Part shown: positions 44,163 through 53,126 of the stretch, piece by piece | Numbering within the stretch: the first letter of the stretch is position 1 | Layout of the letters: each line of letters begins with the position of its first letter | Assembly (NCBI RefSeq): GCF_040371755.1 | Contig: NZ_BAABWE010000002.1 | Location: 124,001-188,000, forward strand | Origin: Bermanella sp040371755 | Lineage (GTDB): Bacteria; Pseudomonadota; Gammaproteobacteria; Pseudomonadales; Oceanobacteraceae | Length of the DNA stretch: 64,000 nt | Direction: 5' to 3' | Notes under the pieces: generated by a model | What the model saw: only the letters and a program-made list of their open reading frames with translations | Told to the model about the DNA's origin: nothing | Database searches by the model: none | Translations under genes and position numbers: made by a program

Positions 44163-46142
44163 TTAATCTTGATCAATTTGATGGGCCATAACTGAGGCAC
44201 TTGGCACGTCCAATGGTGTTGGTGTACCTAAGGCAAAGCCCATTAGTCCATCAATACCAAGTTGAGTAAGCACGTCAATCTCAGCTTGTTGTTCAACCCC
44301 TTCGGCAAAACAAAGTGCCCCTTGGGTTTGAAAAACTTGGATCATACCACTGACAAAAAATGCACTGTCTTTTTGTTGGTCTATGTTGCGAATATATCGA
44401 CGCTCAATTTTTCCTTGATAGATAGGGAAGCTTGCCAAGAAGCCAAAGCTCTTGCCGGAAGTACCTACATGATCCACGCTCAAACGCATGCCCAGGCCCA
44501 CCATTTCATGTAACCACATTTGTGTTTTCACCGTCACATGGGCCAAGGTGTATTCACTGCATTCAATGATTAGCGATTGTAATTGCTTGGGTTTGAGCTT
44601 TTCACTAAACCACTGGCGAAAGCTTGGGTCATTTAAGCTTTTGCCTGAGATATTCAACACCCACTTACCCGTGAATTTATCAGGGTTTGACTCATCTTGT
44701 TCAAATACTCGCAGCCAATGGCGAATCACTAGACGGTCGAACGCCTGTGACAAATTTAATTTATCCACCATGGGCCAAAAATACCCCGCCATAAGTGGCT
44801 CCTCGCCTTCTTCAATCAACCGACAATGCACCTCTTTTTGAATCACATTGTGAGTATCATCAAATAGAGGCTGGGCAAATAATTGAATTGCTTCATCCTC
44901 TAGGGCGGCGTTTAATCTTTGTTGCCATTCCACCCAATTGGTTAATGGATGACTTTCCGTAGCGCCAATTAATAAGCTTTTTTGTTCAGCTTTACTGCGT
45001 TGCAATAGCAAATCTAGCTGATGTTTTAAGCTGGCGGGCTCTTGTGGCTCATGTACCGGCATGGCCACAAAGTAAAACTTTGCGTTGTATTGCTGCACTA
45101 AGGATAAACGCTTTAGGCTATCGTGAATGGCTTCTATGCGATTTTTAAATTGGCTATCTAACGGATCTGGGCTAAACAACCAAAAGTCACCGCCGCTGGT
45201 TCGAGCAATACCCACATGCTCATGGCTGAGTGCAGAATCGGTTTTAAGCTGCAGTGCCAACTGTGATAACAACTCGTCCAACATAGCTTTGCCGTGCTGA
45301 TCATTCAGCAACATTAAGTTTTCTAAGTGTAAAAGTGCAATCCAACCTGGGGCAAACTGCTCATGCTGCATCCAATCATATAGATATTGATCCCAGCCTT
45401 TCGTATTTAATACTTGGGTTAAATTATCGTGATAGGCATCGTATTGAAGCTTTTGTACTGTCTGGCCATGGGCTAAAAAACTGGCTTGAAGCCGATCGCT
45501 TAAGTGATTCATTGCCTGTACTAGGCTATATACCTCTTTGGATTTTGGCGTGTCATGAATGTGGACAAACTGATTCAAAGACAGCTTTTCGGCTAGATGC
45601 TCTATTTGCTTTAATGGTTGGAGTAACCAATTAAGCAATAACCGCATGCTATAAACCACCAGCAACGTCATCAATAAAAACCAAGCACATTCGGCTTTCA
45701 CAAGCTGCCATAGCTCTTCATAACTGGTCTTATTGTGTACTACCAAGCTTAATTGCCCAAATTGCTGCCAACCATCAAGTACTTCAGTTTGTGCAAAACC
45801 AGGCTGTAGCTTCATCCAACGTTGAAACCACATGGGTACATCGGTGGGTTCGGTGGCGGCTCGCTCAATGATTGCACCGTTTTGCGTGGACTCAAACTTT
45901 ACCAACGAAAAATGCCCGCGATCAAAAATCACATCCACCATGGATTTAAGCGTGGCATCGTCTTTGGTTTGAGCACTATGAGAAAGGGAAAGTGCAAAGG
46001 TAGTGGCGGTTTCATCTGCCCTTGATTGCAACTGCTCTTCAAAATGCAGTTTGAAATTATGAATATTCAACCATAGGTTGCCCGATAGAATCACTACCAT
46101 TAGGCATCCTAGGTAGAGGGCAAGTTGACGACGAATACTCAT
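44163..46142 (-). CDS. lapD: LapD-type c-di-GMP receptor (degenerate GGDEF-EAL)
   Basis: 659 residues. TM1 at 7-28, LapD_MoxY-type periplasmic domain with a DGWQQFG loop like the one LapD uses to hold LapG, TM2 at about 150-172, HAMP, then GGDEF and EAL. Catalytic motifs are degenerate: GGDFW replaces GGDEF, and EVHCR replaces EAL-R. This fits a receptor rather than an enzyme. With c-di-GMP bound, LapD sequesters LapG and the surface adhesin is kept. 16 nt after lapG. Confidence 0.93.
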   Translation of the reverse strand: MSIRRQLALYLGCLMVVILSGNLWLNIHNFKLHFEEQLQSRADETATTFALSLSHSAQTKDDATLKSMVDVIFDRGHFSLVKFESTQNGAIIERAATEPTDVPMWFQRWMKLQPGFAQTEVLDGWQQFGQLSLVVHNKTSYEELWQLVKAECAWFLLMTLLVVYSMRLLLNWLLQPLKQIEHLAEKLSLNQFVHIHDTPKSKEVYSLVQAMNHLSDRLQASFLAHGQTVQKLQYDAYHDNLTQVLNTKGWDQYLYDWMQHEQFAPGWIALLHLENLMLLNDQHGKAMLDELLSQLALQLKTDSALSHEHVGIARTSGGDFWLFSPDPLDSQFKNRIEAIHDSLKRLSLVQQYNAKFYFVAMPVHEPQEPASLKHQLDLLLQRSKAEQKSLLIGATESHPLTNWVEWQQRLNAALEDEAIQLFAQPLFDDTHNVIQKEVHCRLIEEGEEPLMAGYFWPMVDKLNLSQAFDRLVIRHWLRVFEQDESNPDKFTGKWVLNISGKSLNDPSFRQWFSEKLKPKQLQSLIIECSEYTLAHVTVKTQMWLHEMVGLGMRLSVDHVGTSGKSFGFLASFPIYQGKIERRYIRNIDQQKDSAFFVSGMIQVFQTQGALCFAEGVEQQAEIDVLTQLGIDGLMGFALGTPTPLDVPSASVMAHQIDQD

Positions 46143-46158
46143 AAAAAATGACCTTTAA

Positions 46159-46878
46159 TCAATTTGATTCCCCAGACGGCAATTGCATCCATGGCTCTAA
46201 CCCTTGAGCTTGCATGCGAAACAATACATCCATCCACATACTTAAGCGACTGGCGGTACCCACTTTAATGCTCTGGCCGCGTTTCTGCTCTAGCCATAAC
46301 CCCATCCCGTTAAAACTGTAAACCGGCACTAAATCTCGCCGCTTTGATGCCCTTAAAATACGAGGGTTTAGGTTATCTAAGATAAGTGGTTCACTTTTTG
46401 GCGCTTTATAATAAGCAAGCACCATATGTGCCTGATTGATCTTCATCGCTTTAACGTAAGTAATTCTTAGCTTTTCTTGAGGAATGCCAGACTGTATAAG
46501 AGAAAAATACTTAGCAATCACATAATCTTCACAATCCCCAGCCGCACTGGCCAAAGACTCAATAGGCGTGGCCCAATAGTCCTCTTTTTGCCAATGAGTC
46601 TCATCCGATACAAACTTGAGGCGCTCATTAAAGTAGCGATTGATGGTTTCCAACTTGGCTTGCTCAGAGCCTTTTTGGGTGTCACTGGCCTGTCGTATAA
46701 CGAACTCAGTCCAATCCACAAACACCTGACGACCCTTCTCGCCAAAACCTTGAGTCACTTGCGCTAAACTGGCCTCATTCAGAAGAGCATGGGTGTTTTG
46801 CGCCAATACCCAGCAAGCGAAACACACACTCATGCATATAGCAGCGATATTTGGCTGTATCCGCGCTTTGTTTAACAT
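46159..46878 (-). CDS. lapG: LapG periplasmic cysteine protease
   Basis: 239 residues with a signal-like N-terminus to about 31. The transglutaminase-like triad is C116 (AAGDCEDYVIAKYF), H151 (NQAHMVLAYY) and D168 (LILDNL); acidic residues after the Cys fit the calcium site. LapG cuts large adhesins at a di-alanine site, releasing biofilm cells. Its adhesin substrate is not in this window. Confidence 0.94.
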   Translation of the reverse strand: MLNKARIQPNIAAICMSVCFACWVLAQNTHALLNEASLAQVTQGFGEKGRQVFVDWTEFVIRQASDTQKGSEQAKLETINRYFNERLKFVSDETHWQKEDYWATPIESLASAAGDCEDYVIAKYFSLIQSGIPQEKLRITYVKAMKINQAHMVLAYYKAPKSEPLILDNLNPRILRASKRRDLVPVYSFNGMGLWLEQKRGQSIKVGTASRLSMWMDVLFRMQAQGLEPWMQLPSGESN

Positions 46879-47037
46879 GAATTCACAATACTCAAGTGGA
46901 TCAGTATTGTTTAACTATAGGTGACACACACTCATCGTGGAGAAAACACTACCAATTTCTCAAACTGATGATTCATACATTAATAAATCACCAAACCTTG
47001 CTAAAGTTAAGGTATCTGACATGCATCTTGAGTGCTT

Positions 47038-48645
47038 ATGAGTCACATTGAAAAAGAATCCGCTTCAAATGCGCTCAAACGCCATTTTGCCAGCCGAGTT
47101 AGCAATCAAATTCGAGTATTGATCAATGCTTGGCGGCGTAGTTGTGAGCAAGGATTAGCGGTTTCTCACCTAAATAAACTCATTGATGAATGTGAAAAAC
47201 TGGTACGTCACAGTCTACGCTTCAATATTCACCATCAGCATGACCATGCCTTAGTTATTCTGGAAATGTTAAACGAAGCCAACAACTCCAACCAAATTAA
47301 TGAACTACAGCAACAAGCCCTGCAACACGCCATTGATAGACTCGGTCAAAGCTCCCTTAGAAAAACCGATAACAACAACCTAGAACAAATACCTAAACCC
47401 AAGCCGGTTATATTAGCGGTGCAACCGGATTACGCGGCAAAGCTCAGTGAACAATTTAATCACTTTGGCATTACCAGCCAAATTGCCAAGGACAATGAGC
47501 ATTTCTATCAGTTACAAGAAAGTATTGAGGCCTGCGCCTATATCACCGACATTCATTTTATGCGTGAACATAACGGCTTAGAATTAATGAGCCACTTTGT
47601 GAAACTCAAGCAAACTGACACTCCTATTATTTTTATTACTGAAGAAGAATCCGCCAGCATAGAACAACGTTTAGAAGCCCAGCGAGCTGGCTGTCTTCGC
47701 TTTTACGTTAAACCCGCAGTTAGCCAACTGATTCGAACCGTAGAGCGATATTACTCCCCACAACCAGAAGAGCCTTTTCAAGTATTAATTGTTGATGACT
47801 CTCGCTCACAAGCATTGTTTTGCGATAAAACCCTAAGTAAAGCCGGCATGAATACCCACGTACTAACCGACCCGATGAAAATACTTGATGCTCTTGATGA
47901 ATTTCAACCTGAAATCATTGTAATGGATATGTACATGCCCGGTTGTACCGGTACTGAAATCGCAAGCGCCATACGCCAGCAGTCCCACTTAATTGGTGTG
48001 CCGATTTTGTTTTTATCCGGTGAAGAAGACATTGATATACAACTGGATGCCATGAGCCAAGGGGGGGATGACTTCCTAACCAAACCCATAAATCCAGATC
48101 ATCTAGTTATGACTGTGAGCAATCGGGCACGGCGGGCTAGAGTACTAAATAATCTCATTATACGTGACAGCTTAACTGGCCTATTCAATCACACCTATAT
48201 TTTAGACAAACTAAAACAAGCCTGTCGTAAAGCAAAAGACAAACAACAACCGCTAAGCTTTGCCATGGTGGATATCGACTTTTTTAAAAAAATAAACGAC
48301 AACTATGGCCATCCAGTTGGCGACAAAGTGATTTTGGCGCTCTCGCTATTTTTGAAACAAAGGCTGCGTAGCTCAGACAGTATTGGCCGTTACGGAGGCG
48401 AAGAATTTGCCATCATTTTACCCAATACCACCACAGAGCAAGCTCTCAGCGTCATGAACAATATTCGCCAAGGCTTCAACCAATTGGAACACTCTGCAGA
48501 CGACAAAGACTTTCACGTGAGTTTTTCATGCGGTATTTGCAGCCTTACTAGCAACAACGGGAACACAATCATTGAACATGCCGACCAAGCCCTTTATGCG
48601 GCCAAAAAGCAAGGGCGCAATAATGTTCAAATTTTTATTGAATAG
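47038..48645 (+). CDS. Dual-receiver diguanylate cyclase
   Basis: 535 residues from the ATG at 47038 (a GTG at 47032 is possible). N-terminal helical segment to about 120, a degenerate receiver at about 130-235, a second receiver with VMDMYMPG phosphoacceptor at about 250-365, and GGDEF at 370-535. The active site RYGGEEFAII and inhibitory site RSSD are intact, so it should make c-di-GMP. Divergent from lapG-lapD and a plausible source for that receptor. Confidence 0.93.
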   Translation: MSHIEKESASNALKRHFASRVSNQIRVLINAWRRSCEQGLAVSHLNKLIDECEKLVRHSLRFNIHHQHDHALVILEMLNEANNSNQINELQQQALQHAIDRLGQSSLRKTDNNNLEQIPKPKPVILAVQPDYAAKLSEQFNHFGITSQIAKDNEHFYQLQESIEACAYITDIHFMREHNGLELMSHFVKLKQTDTPIIFITEEESASIEQRLEAQRAGCLRFYVKPAVSQLIRTVERYYSPQPEEPFQVLIVDDSRSQALFCDKTLSKAGMNTHVLTDPMKILDALDEFQPEIIVMDMYMPGCTGTEIASAIRQQSHLIGVPILFLSGEEDIDIQLDAMSQGGDDFLTKPINPDHLVMTVSNRARRARVLNNLIIRDSLTGLFNHTYILDKLKQACRKAKDKQQPLSFAMVDIDFFKKINDNYGHPVGDKVILALSLFLKQRLRSSDSIGRYGGEEFAIILPNTTTEQALSVMNNIRQGFNQLEHSADDKDFHVSFSCGICSLTSNNGNTIIEHADQALYAAKKQGRNNVQIFIE

Positions 48646-48743
48646 TAGACAACACATCGAGTTTACGACGGATGTGACTAGACAGCCTGAAGTCCATTAG
48701 GCAAACTTCAAACCATACCTTTAAAAAGTTAAGAGCACATATC

Positions 48744-49184
48744 ATGGCCTCTATTCTTGTTCTTCATGGTCCAAACCTAAATTTATTAGGCACCCGTGAA
48801 CCTGAAATTTACGGTAGCGAAACCTTAGAAGACGTAAACGACACACTGGCTCAACAAGCAAAAGAGCAAGGCCACCATTTATTAAGCTTACAAAGTAATG
48901 CCGAATACGAACTAATTGAGCGCATTCACGAAGCGCGCAGTGAAGGCATTGACTTCATCATCATCAACCCAGCTGCCTTCACTCACACCAGTGTTGCACT
49001 GCGCGATGCTTTATTAGGTGTAAACATCCCCTTCATCGAAGTTCACATATCCAATGTGCACGCCCGTGAAGCTTTTCGCCACCACAGCTACCTGAGCGAT
49101 GTGGCCGTTGGAGTGATTTGCGGCTTAGGCACACAAGGTTATGAGTTCGCACTGCAACGCGCCTTAACCCTTATTTCAAAATAA
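48744..49184 (+). CDS. aroQ: Type II 3-dehydroquinate dehydratase
   Basis: 146 residues. Catalytic segments GPNLNLLGTREPEIYG, NPAAFTHTSVALRDAL and VHISNVHAREAFRHHS are all intact. Shikimate pathway step 3, dodecameric. In many relatives accB and accC follow; here prmA does, after 143 bp. Confidence 0.97.
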   Translation: MASILVLHGPNLNLLGTREPEIYGSETLEDVNDTLAQQAKEQGHHLLSLQSNAEYELIERIHEARSEGIDFIIINPAAFTHTSVALRDALLGVNIPFIEVHISNVHAREAFRHHSYLSDVAVGVICGLGTQGYEFALQRALTLISK

Positions 49185-49327
49185 ACAACCACACTGCAGC
49201 CCTGAAAGCGCCATGAGCTGGGCTTAGCAGTGGATTCTCAAACACAAAATAGCTATAGTGTGCGCCCTGTTTTTAACTGCCAGTTGCGGTAAAAAATGGT
49301 TATTATCATCAGCAAAAGATTAGATAC

Positions 49328-50224
49328 ATGCCCTGGATTCAAGCCATCGTAGACATCACTGCCGAGCAAAGCGCAGACATTGAAGACCTGCTTATGGCCA
49401 TTGGCGCGCAAGCTGTCACCATGCGCGATGGCGCTAATCAACCTATTTACGAACCACCTTTAGGCACCACCCCGCTTTGGGACAATGTCAGCCTAATCGC
49501 ATTATTTGATGCAGAGCAGCCACTCGACACACAAATGCAGCAACTGGCTGAACTGTATAAAAGTGAATACGCCAAGCCGTTCCCTAACTACAAACTCGAA
49601 CTCGTCGAAGACAAAGACTGGGTACGAGAATGGATGGACACCTTCAAGCCCATGGCATTTGGGAAGCGACTTTGGATTTGCCCAAGTTGGCTTGAACCCA
49701 CCGACCCCAATGCGGTGAACTTAAAACTCGACCCTGGCCTTGCGTTTGGAACGGGCACCCACGCCACCACCTCTTTGTGCTTAAAATGGCTTGATACCCA
49801 AGATGTAACCGGTAAAACCGTAGTAGACTTTGGCTGTGGATCAGGCATCTTAGGCGTAGCCGCAATGATTTTAGGTGCGCATCACTTAGTGGGCATCGAT
49901 ATTGATCCGCAAGCCATATTGGCCAGCAACGAAAACACCGAACGCAATGGCGTAGCACAAGAGCGTGCTGAATTCTATTTACCTGAAGACGCCCCTGAAT
50001 ACCAAGCAGATTTAGTCTTAGCGAATATTTTGGCAGGCCCATTAGTGGAACTAAAAGCCGCCATTTTGTCTTATCTTCTACCAAGTGGTCAGCTAGTACT
50101 TTCTGGTATACTGGCCAGCCAAGCGCAAGAAGTAGCCGATGCTTACAGCAAAGACTGCCATATCGACGGCATTACAGAAGAAGACGGATGGGTACGTATT
50201 GACGCCACCCGCTTTGAAAAATAA
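49328..50224 (+). CDS. prmA: Ribosomal protein L11 methyltransferase
   Basis: 298 residues. N-terminal L11-binding domain, then a Rossmann methyltransferase with FGTGTHATTSLCL and VVDFGCGSGILGVAA. Trimethylates L11; non-essential. Heads the prmA-DUF3426 pair (17-nt gap). Confidence 0.97.
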   Translation: MPWIQAIVDITAEQSADIEDLLMAIGAQAVTMRDGANQPIYEPPLGTTPLWDNVSLIALFDAEQPLDTQMQQLAELYKSEYAKPFPNYKLELVEDKDWVREWMDTFKPMAFGKRLWICPSWLEPTDPNAVNLKLDPGLAFGTGTHATTSLCLKWLDTQDVTGKTVVDFGCGSGILGVAAMILGAHHLVGIDIDPQAILASNENTERNGVAQERAEFYLPEDAPEYQADLVLANILAGPLVELKAAILSYLLPSGQLVLSGILASQAQEVADAYSKDCHIDGITEEDGWVRIDATRFEK

Positions 50225-50241
50225 CGGTTAATTGGAACGCA

Positions 50242-51495
50242 ATGAAGCAAACGCAAATCACAAAGTGTCCTAAATGCGACACGACCTTTCGTGTCAGCCC
50301 TGCCCAACTAGAAGTGGCAAAAGGCGCGGTACGTTGTGGTGCTTGTTTGCATGTGTTCCGAGCAGGGGATCATTTTCAAAACAGCAAAAAGCCTGAACCG
50401 AATATTCAGGATGATCGAACTCAAGATATGTTTGGCAACCCAACAGCGCCAGAACAAGCCACCCCTGTTAGCCAAGAACAACCGCAAACAAAAGCCGATG
50501 TTAATGAGCAAAGCGATGATGATTTTGATTTTCTCATTACTGACAACCAACAAGAAACCATCGAGCTGCCGACAACAATGGCCGCCACTAAGCCGCTTCC
50601 TGATGAGCTAGAATCAAGTGCTGACTATATCGAAGACGATGTCGACGACTTCCTCATCGACGATGACAATGGTTTAATTGACGATGAAAATGGCATTGAT
50701 GAAGACTTTATTCACGATGAATCGGGGCGTAAAGCGCCCATTATTAGTGATTTAAATGAAGATTTTTTATCCATTGACGTACATACTGATTCCGATCCGT
50801 TCCACACTGAAAGTGACAAACTCAACGACACCGTAGAGTCTGAAGACCGTGCCGATGATGAATCATGGGCTGACGCATTACTTGATGACACTCAAGAAAC
50901 CCAACAAAGCGCACCAGCACAACCGCAGAAAAACCTAAAGCCCGCGCCAAGTAAGCCCAATTTCACGTTTATCGAAGATGACCCTTTGGATTTAAGCCTG
51001 CCCAATAAAATAAGCCGTAAGAGATTTTGGGTATTATCAGCGTTAAGTGCCTTATTAGTCGTCAGTATGGTCGGACAAATGGCGTACTTTAATTTAGACC
51101 AATGGGCGCGCAATGATCAATATCGCCCTTACTACGCATTTGCCTGTGAACACATAGGCTGCAAATTACCTTCTAGCTATGATCTCAAACAAATTCGCAC
51201 CACGGCTACACCACAGGTATCTAGTCATCCTAAGTTTAAAAATGCACTAAGTGTTGATGTCTTATTTATGAATCATGCCGCTTACGAGCAAGCATTCCCT
51301 AAATTAGAACTAACCTTTACCGATAAAAACGACAAGGTAATAGCCCACCGATTATTTACCCCTAGGGAATACCTAGCTGGTGAAGCATCTGGGCTTACCA
51401 TGATGCCAAGCGAAACCCCGATACATATTGCCTTAGAAATACAAGACCCAGGCCCGCAAGCAAACAACTACCAAGTAAGATTTGTCGCGCCATAA
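50242..51495 (+). CDS. DUF3426 zinc-ribbon membrane protein
   Basis: 417 residues. N-terminal MJ0042-type zinc ribbon with CPKC and CGAC (residues about 9-40), a long acidic low-complexity linker (45-255), one membrane helix at about 262-284, and a C-terminal periplasmic DUF3426 domain. Function unknown, though its place between prmA and dusB is conserved. Confidence 0.88.
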   Translation: MKQTQITKCPKCDTTFRVSPAQLEVAKGAVRCGACLHVFRAGDHFQNSKKPEPNIQDDRTQDMFGNPTAPEQATPVSQEQPQTKADVNEQSDDDFDFLITDNQQETIELPTTMAATKPLPDELESSADYIEDDVDDFLIDDDNGLIDDENGIDEDFIHDESGRKAPIISDLNEDFLSIDVHTDSDPFHTESDKLNDTVESEDRADDESWADALLDDTQETQQSAPAQPQKNLKPAPSKPNFTFIEDDPLDLSLPNKISRKRFWVLSALSALLVVSMVGQMAYFNLDQWARNDQYRPYYAFACEHIGCKLPSSYDLKQIRTTATPQVSSHPKFKNALSVDVLFMNHAAYEQAFPKLELTFTDKNDKVIAHRLFTPREYLAGEASGLTMMPSETPIHIALEIQDPGPQANNYQVRFVAP

Positions 51496-51693
51496 TGATC
51501 ACAAATCGAGCCTTGCTATAGCAAAAAAATATGACAATTTGGTCACATAGGGTATTGACAAATTCGTCTCGGGTTATTGTGGAAAATTTAATCAAAAAAT
51601 TACCTAAACATACCCTGTCAAGGCTTTTACCCCATACACTTTGGGAGTATGATAGCCGCCTTTAAACGAGCAAAAAACAACCAACAATCAACC

Positions 51694-52680
51694 ATGTTTC
51701 AAATTGGCCCTTACCAAATTGTGTCACCTGTGGTGCTTGCCCCCATGGCCGGCGTGACGGATCGACCTTTTAGGCAGTTGTGCCGCCAACTTGGTGCAGG
51801 TTTGGTTGTAAGTGAAATGGTCACCAGTGATGTGAATTTATGGAATAGCCGTAAATCACAAACACGTTTAGACCACACTGGAGAGTCTGAACCCATCTCT
51901 GTGCAGATTGCAGGAGGGGACCCTGAAATGATGGCAAATGCAGCCAAAATGGCAGTGGTTCACGGGGCTCAGATTGTCGACATCAACATGGGATGCCCTG
52001 CCAAAAAGGTTTGTAATAAAGCCGCTGGCAGCGCATTGATGAAAGACGAAACTTTGGTTAAGGACATTCTACAAGCGGTCGTAGAAGCTGTAGATGTTCC
52101 TGTTACCTTAAAAATGCGAACGGGCTGGGCGCCTGAACATAAAAACGCACCCACTCTTGCATTGTTAGCCGAGCAAACAGGTATTAGTGCACTGGCCATT
52201 CATGGGCGAACACGCAGCTGCGGCTACAAAGGACACGTAGAATACGACACCATTAAAACCGTTAAGGAAATGGTATCGATTCCAGTTTTAGCCAATGGCG
52301 ATATTACATCACCAGAACACGCTAAAGCAGTGCTTGATTTTACTAACGCCGACGGCGTCATGCTGGGCCGAGCAGCTCAGGGACGTCCTTGGATATTTAG
52401 AGAAATTGAACACTTTTTGAAAACTGGCCAGCATTTAGCCGCCCCAAGTTTAGTGGAAATCAAAACCATCCTGCTGGATCACATGCAGAGGTTATATGAA
52501 TTTTACGGCGCTTATATGGGTGTGCGCATCGCACGTAAACACGTGGGCTGGTACCTTCAGGCACAAGAAAATAGTCGCGACGTACGTCGCCTATTTAATC
52601 AACTTGAATGCCAAGAAGAACAAATAAAACTGATAAACACTTTTTTCGATCAACTTTTGGGGAAGGAACGAGCGGCATGA
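51694..52680 (+). CDS. dusB: tRNA-dihydrouridine synthase B
   Basis: 328 residues from the ATG at 51694 (MFQIGPYQIVSP), where homology begins; an in-frame ATG at 51649 is the alternative. FMN barrel with APMAGVTDRPFR, catalytic Cys in NMGCPAKKVCNK and GRAAQGRPWIF. Reduces U17 in tRNAs. Upstream and translationally coupled to fis (ATGA overlap). Confidence 0.95.
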   Translation: MFQIGPYQIVSPVVLAPMAGVTDRPFRQLCRQLGAGLVVSEMVTSDVNLWNSRKSQTRLDHTGESEPISVQIAGGDPEMMANAAKMAVVHGAQIVDINMGCPAKKVCNKAAGSALMKDETLVKDILQAVVEAVDVPVTLKMRTGWAPEHKNAPTLALLAEQTGISALAIHGRTRSCGYKGHVEYDTIKTVKEMVSIPVLANGDITSPEHAKAVLDFTNADGVMLGRAAQGRPWIFREIEHFLKTGQHLAAPSLVEIKTILLDHMQRLYEFYGAYMGVRIARKHVGWYLQAQENSRDVRRLFNQLECQEEQIKLINTFFDQLLGKERAA

Positions 52681-52982
52681 GCACCCATGAAGCACCTGTG
52701 GTAAATAACCCTATGGAAACCAGCAACAACACCCAACAGCTACCAGCTGAAAACACACAAACGTTACGCGACAGTGTTGAAAAAGCCTTAGAAAGCTACT
52801 TCGCACAACTTGACGGTCAGCCAGTAAGTGATGTTTACGAAATGGTATTGTCTGAAGTAGAAGCACCTCTACTTGAAGTCGTGATGCGCTACACAAAAGA
52901 TAATCAAACAAAAGCAGCTGTACTGCTTGGTTTGAATCGTGGCACTTTGCGTAAAAAATTAAAGCAATTCGGTATGCTTTAA
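52677..52982 (+). CDS. fis: Nucleoid-associated regulator Fis
   Basis: 101 residues from the ATG overlapping the dusB stop. C-terminal HTH TKAAVLLGLNRGTLRKKLKQ is nearly identical to known Fis; the DGQPVSDVYEMVL segment forms the dimer core. DNA-bending regulator of rRNA, tRNA and growth-phase genes. The dusB-fis arrangement is the classic one. Confidence 0.96.
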   Translation: MSTHEAPVVNNPMETSNNTQQLPAENTQTLRDSVEKALESYFAQLDGQPVSDVYEMVLSEVEAPLLEVVMRYTKDNQTKAAVLLGLNRGTLRKKLKQFGML

Positions 52983-53022
52983 TCTAGCAACAAGATTGAA
53001 AACGGACGCTATCCAATCCAAC

Positions 53023-53073
53023 GGGGATTAAACATAACATAAGGCCAAATAACTGAGCCTTATGTTAAACCCC
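53023..53073. promoter_or_regulatory. Hairpin between fis and purH
   Basis: An 11-bp perfect stem TAACATAAGGC / GCCTTATGTTA (53035-53045, 53057-53067) has GGGG and CCCC just outside it. No T tract follows directly. It may end fis or regulate purH. Confidence 0.5.
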
Positions 53074-53126
53074 TATTGTATAGCATCTATTTTTTAAACC
53101 TTTTCAAAATTGGCTTACATCACACT

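Noticed and set aside
49644..50084. 146-codon minus-strand frame inside prmA
   Set aside because: Lies wholly antisense to a clearly conserved enzyme; composition is that of a shadow.
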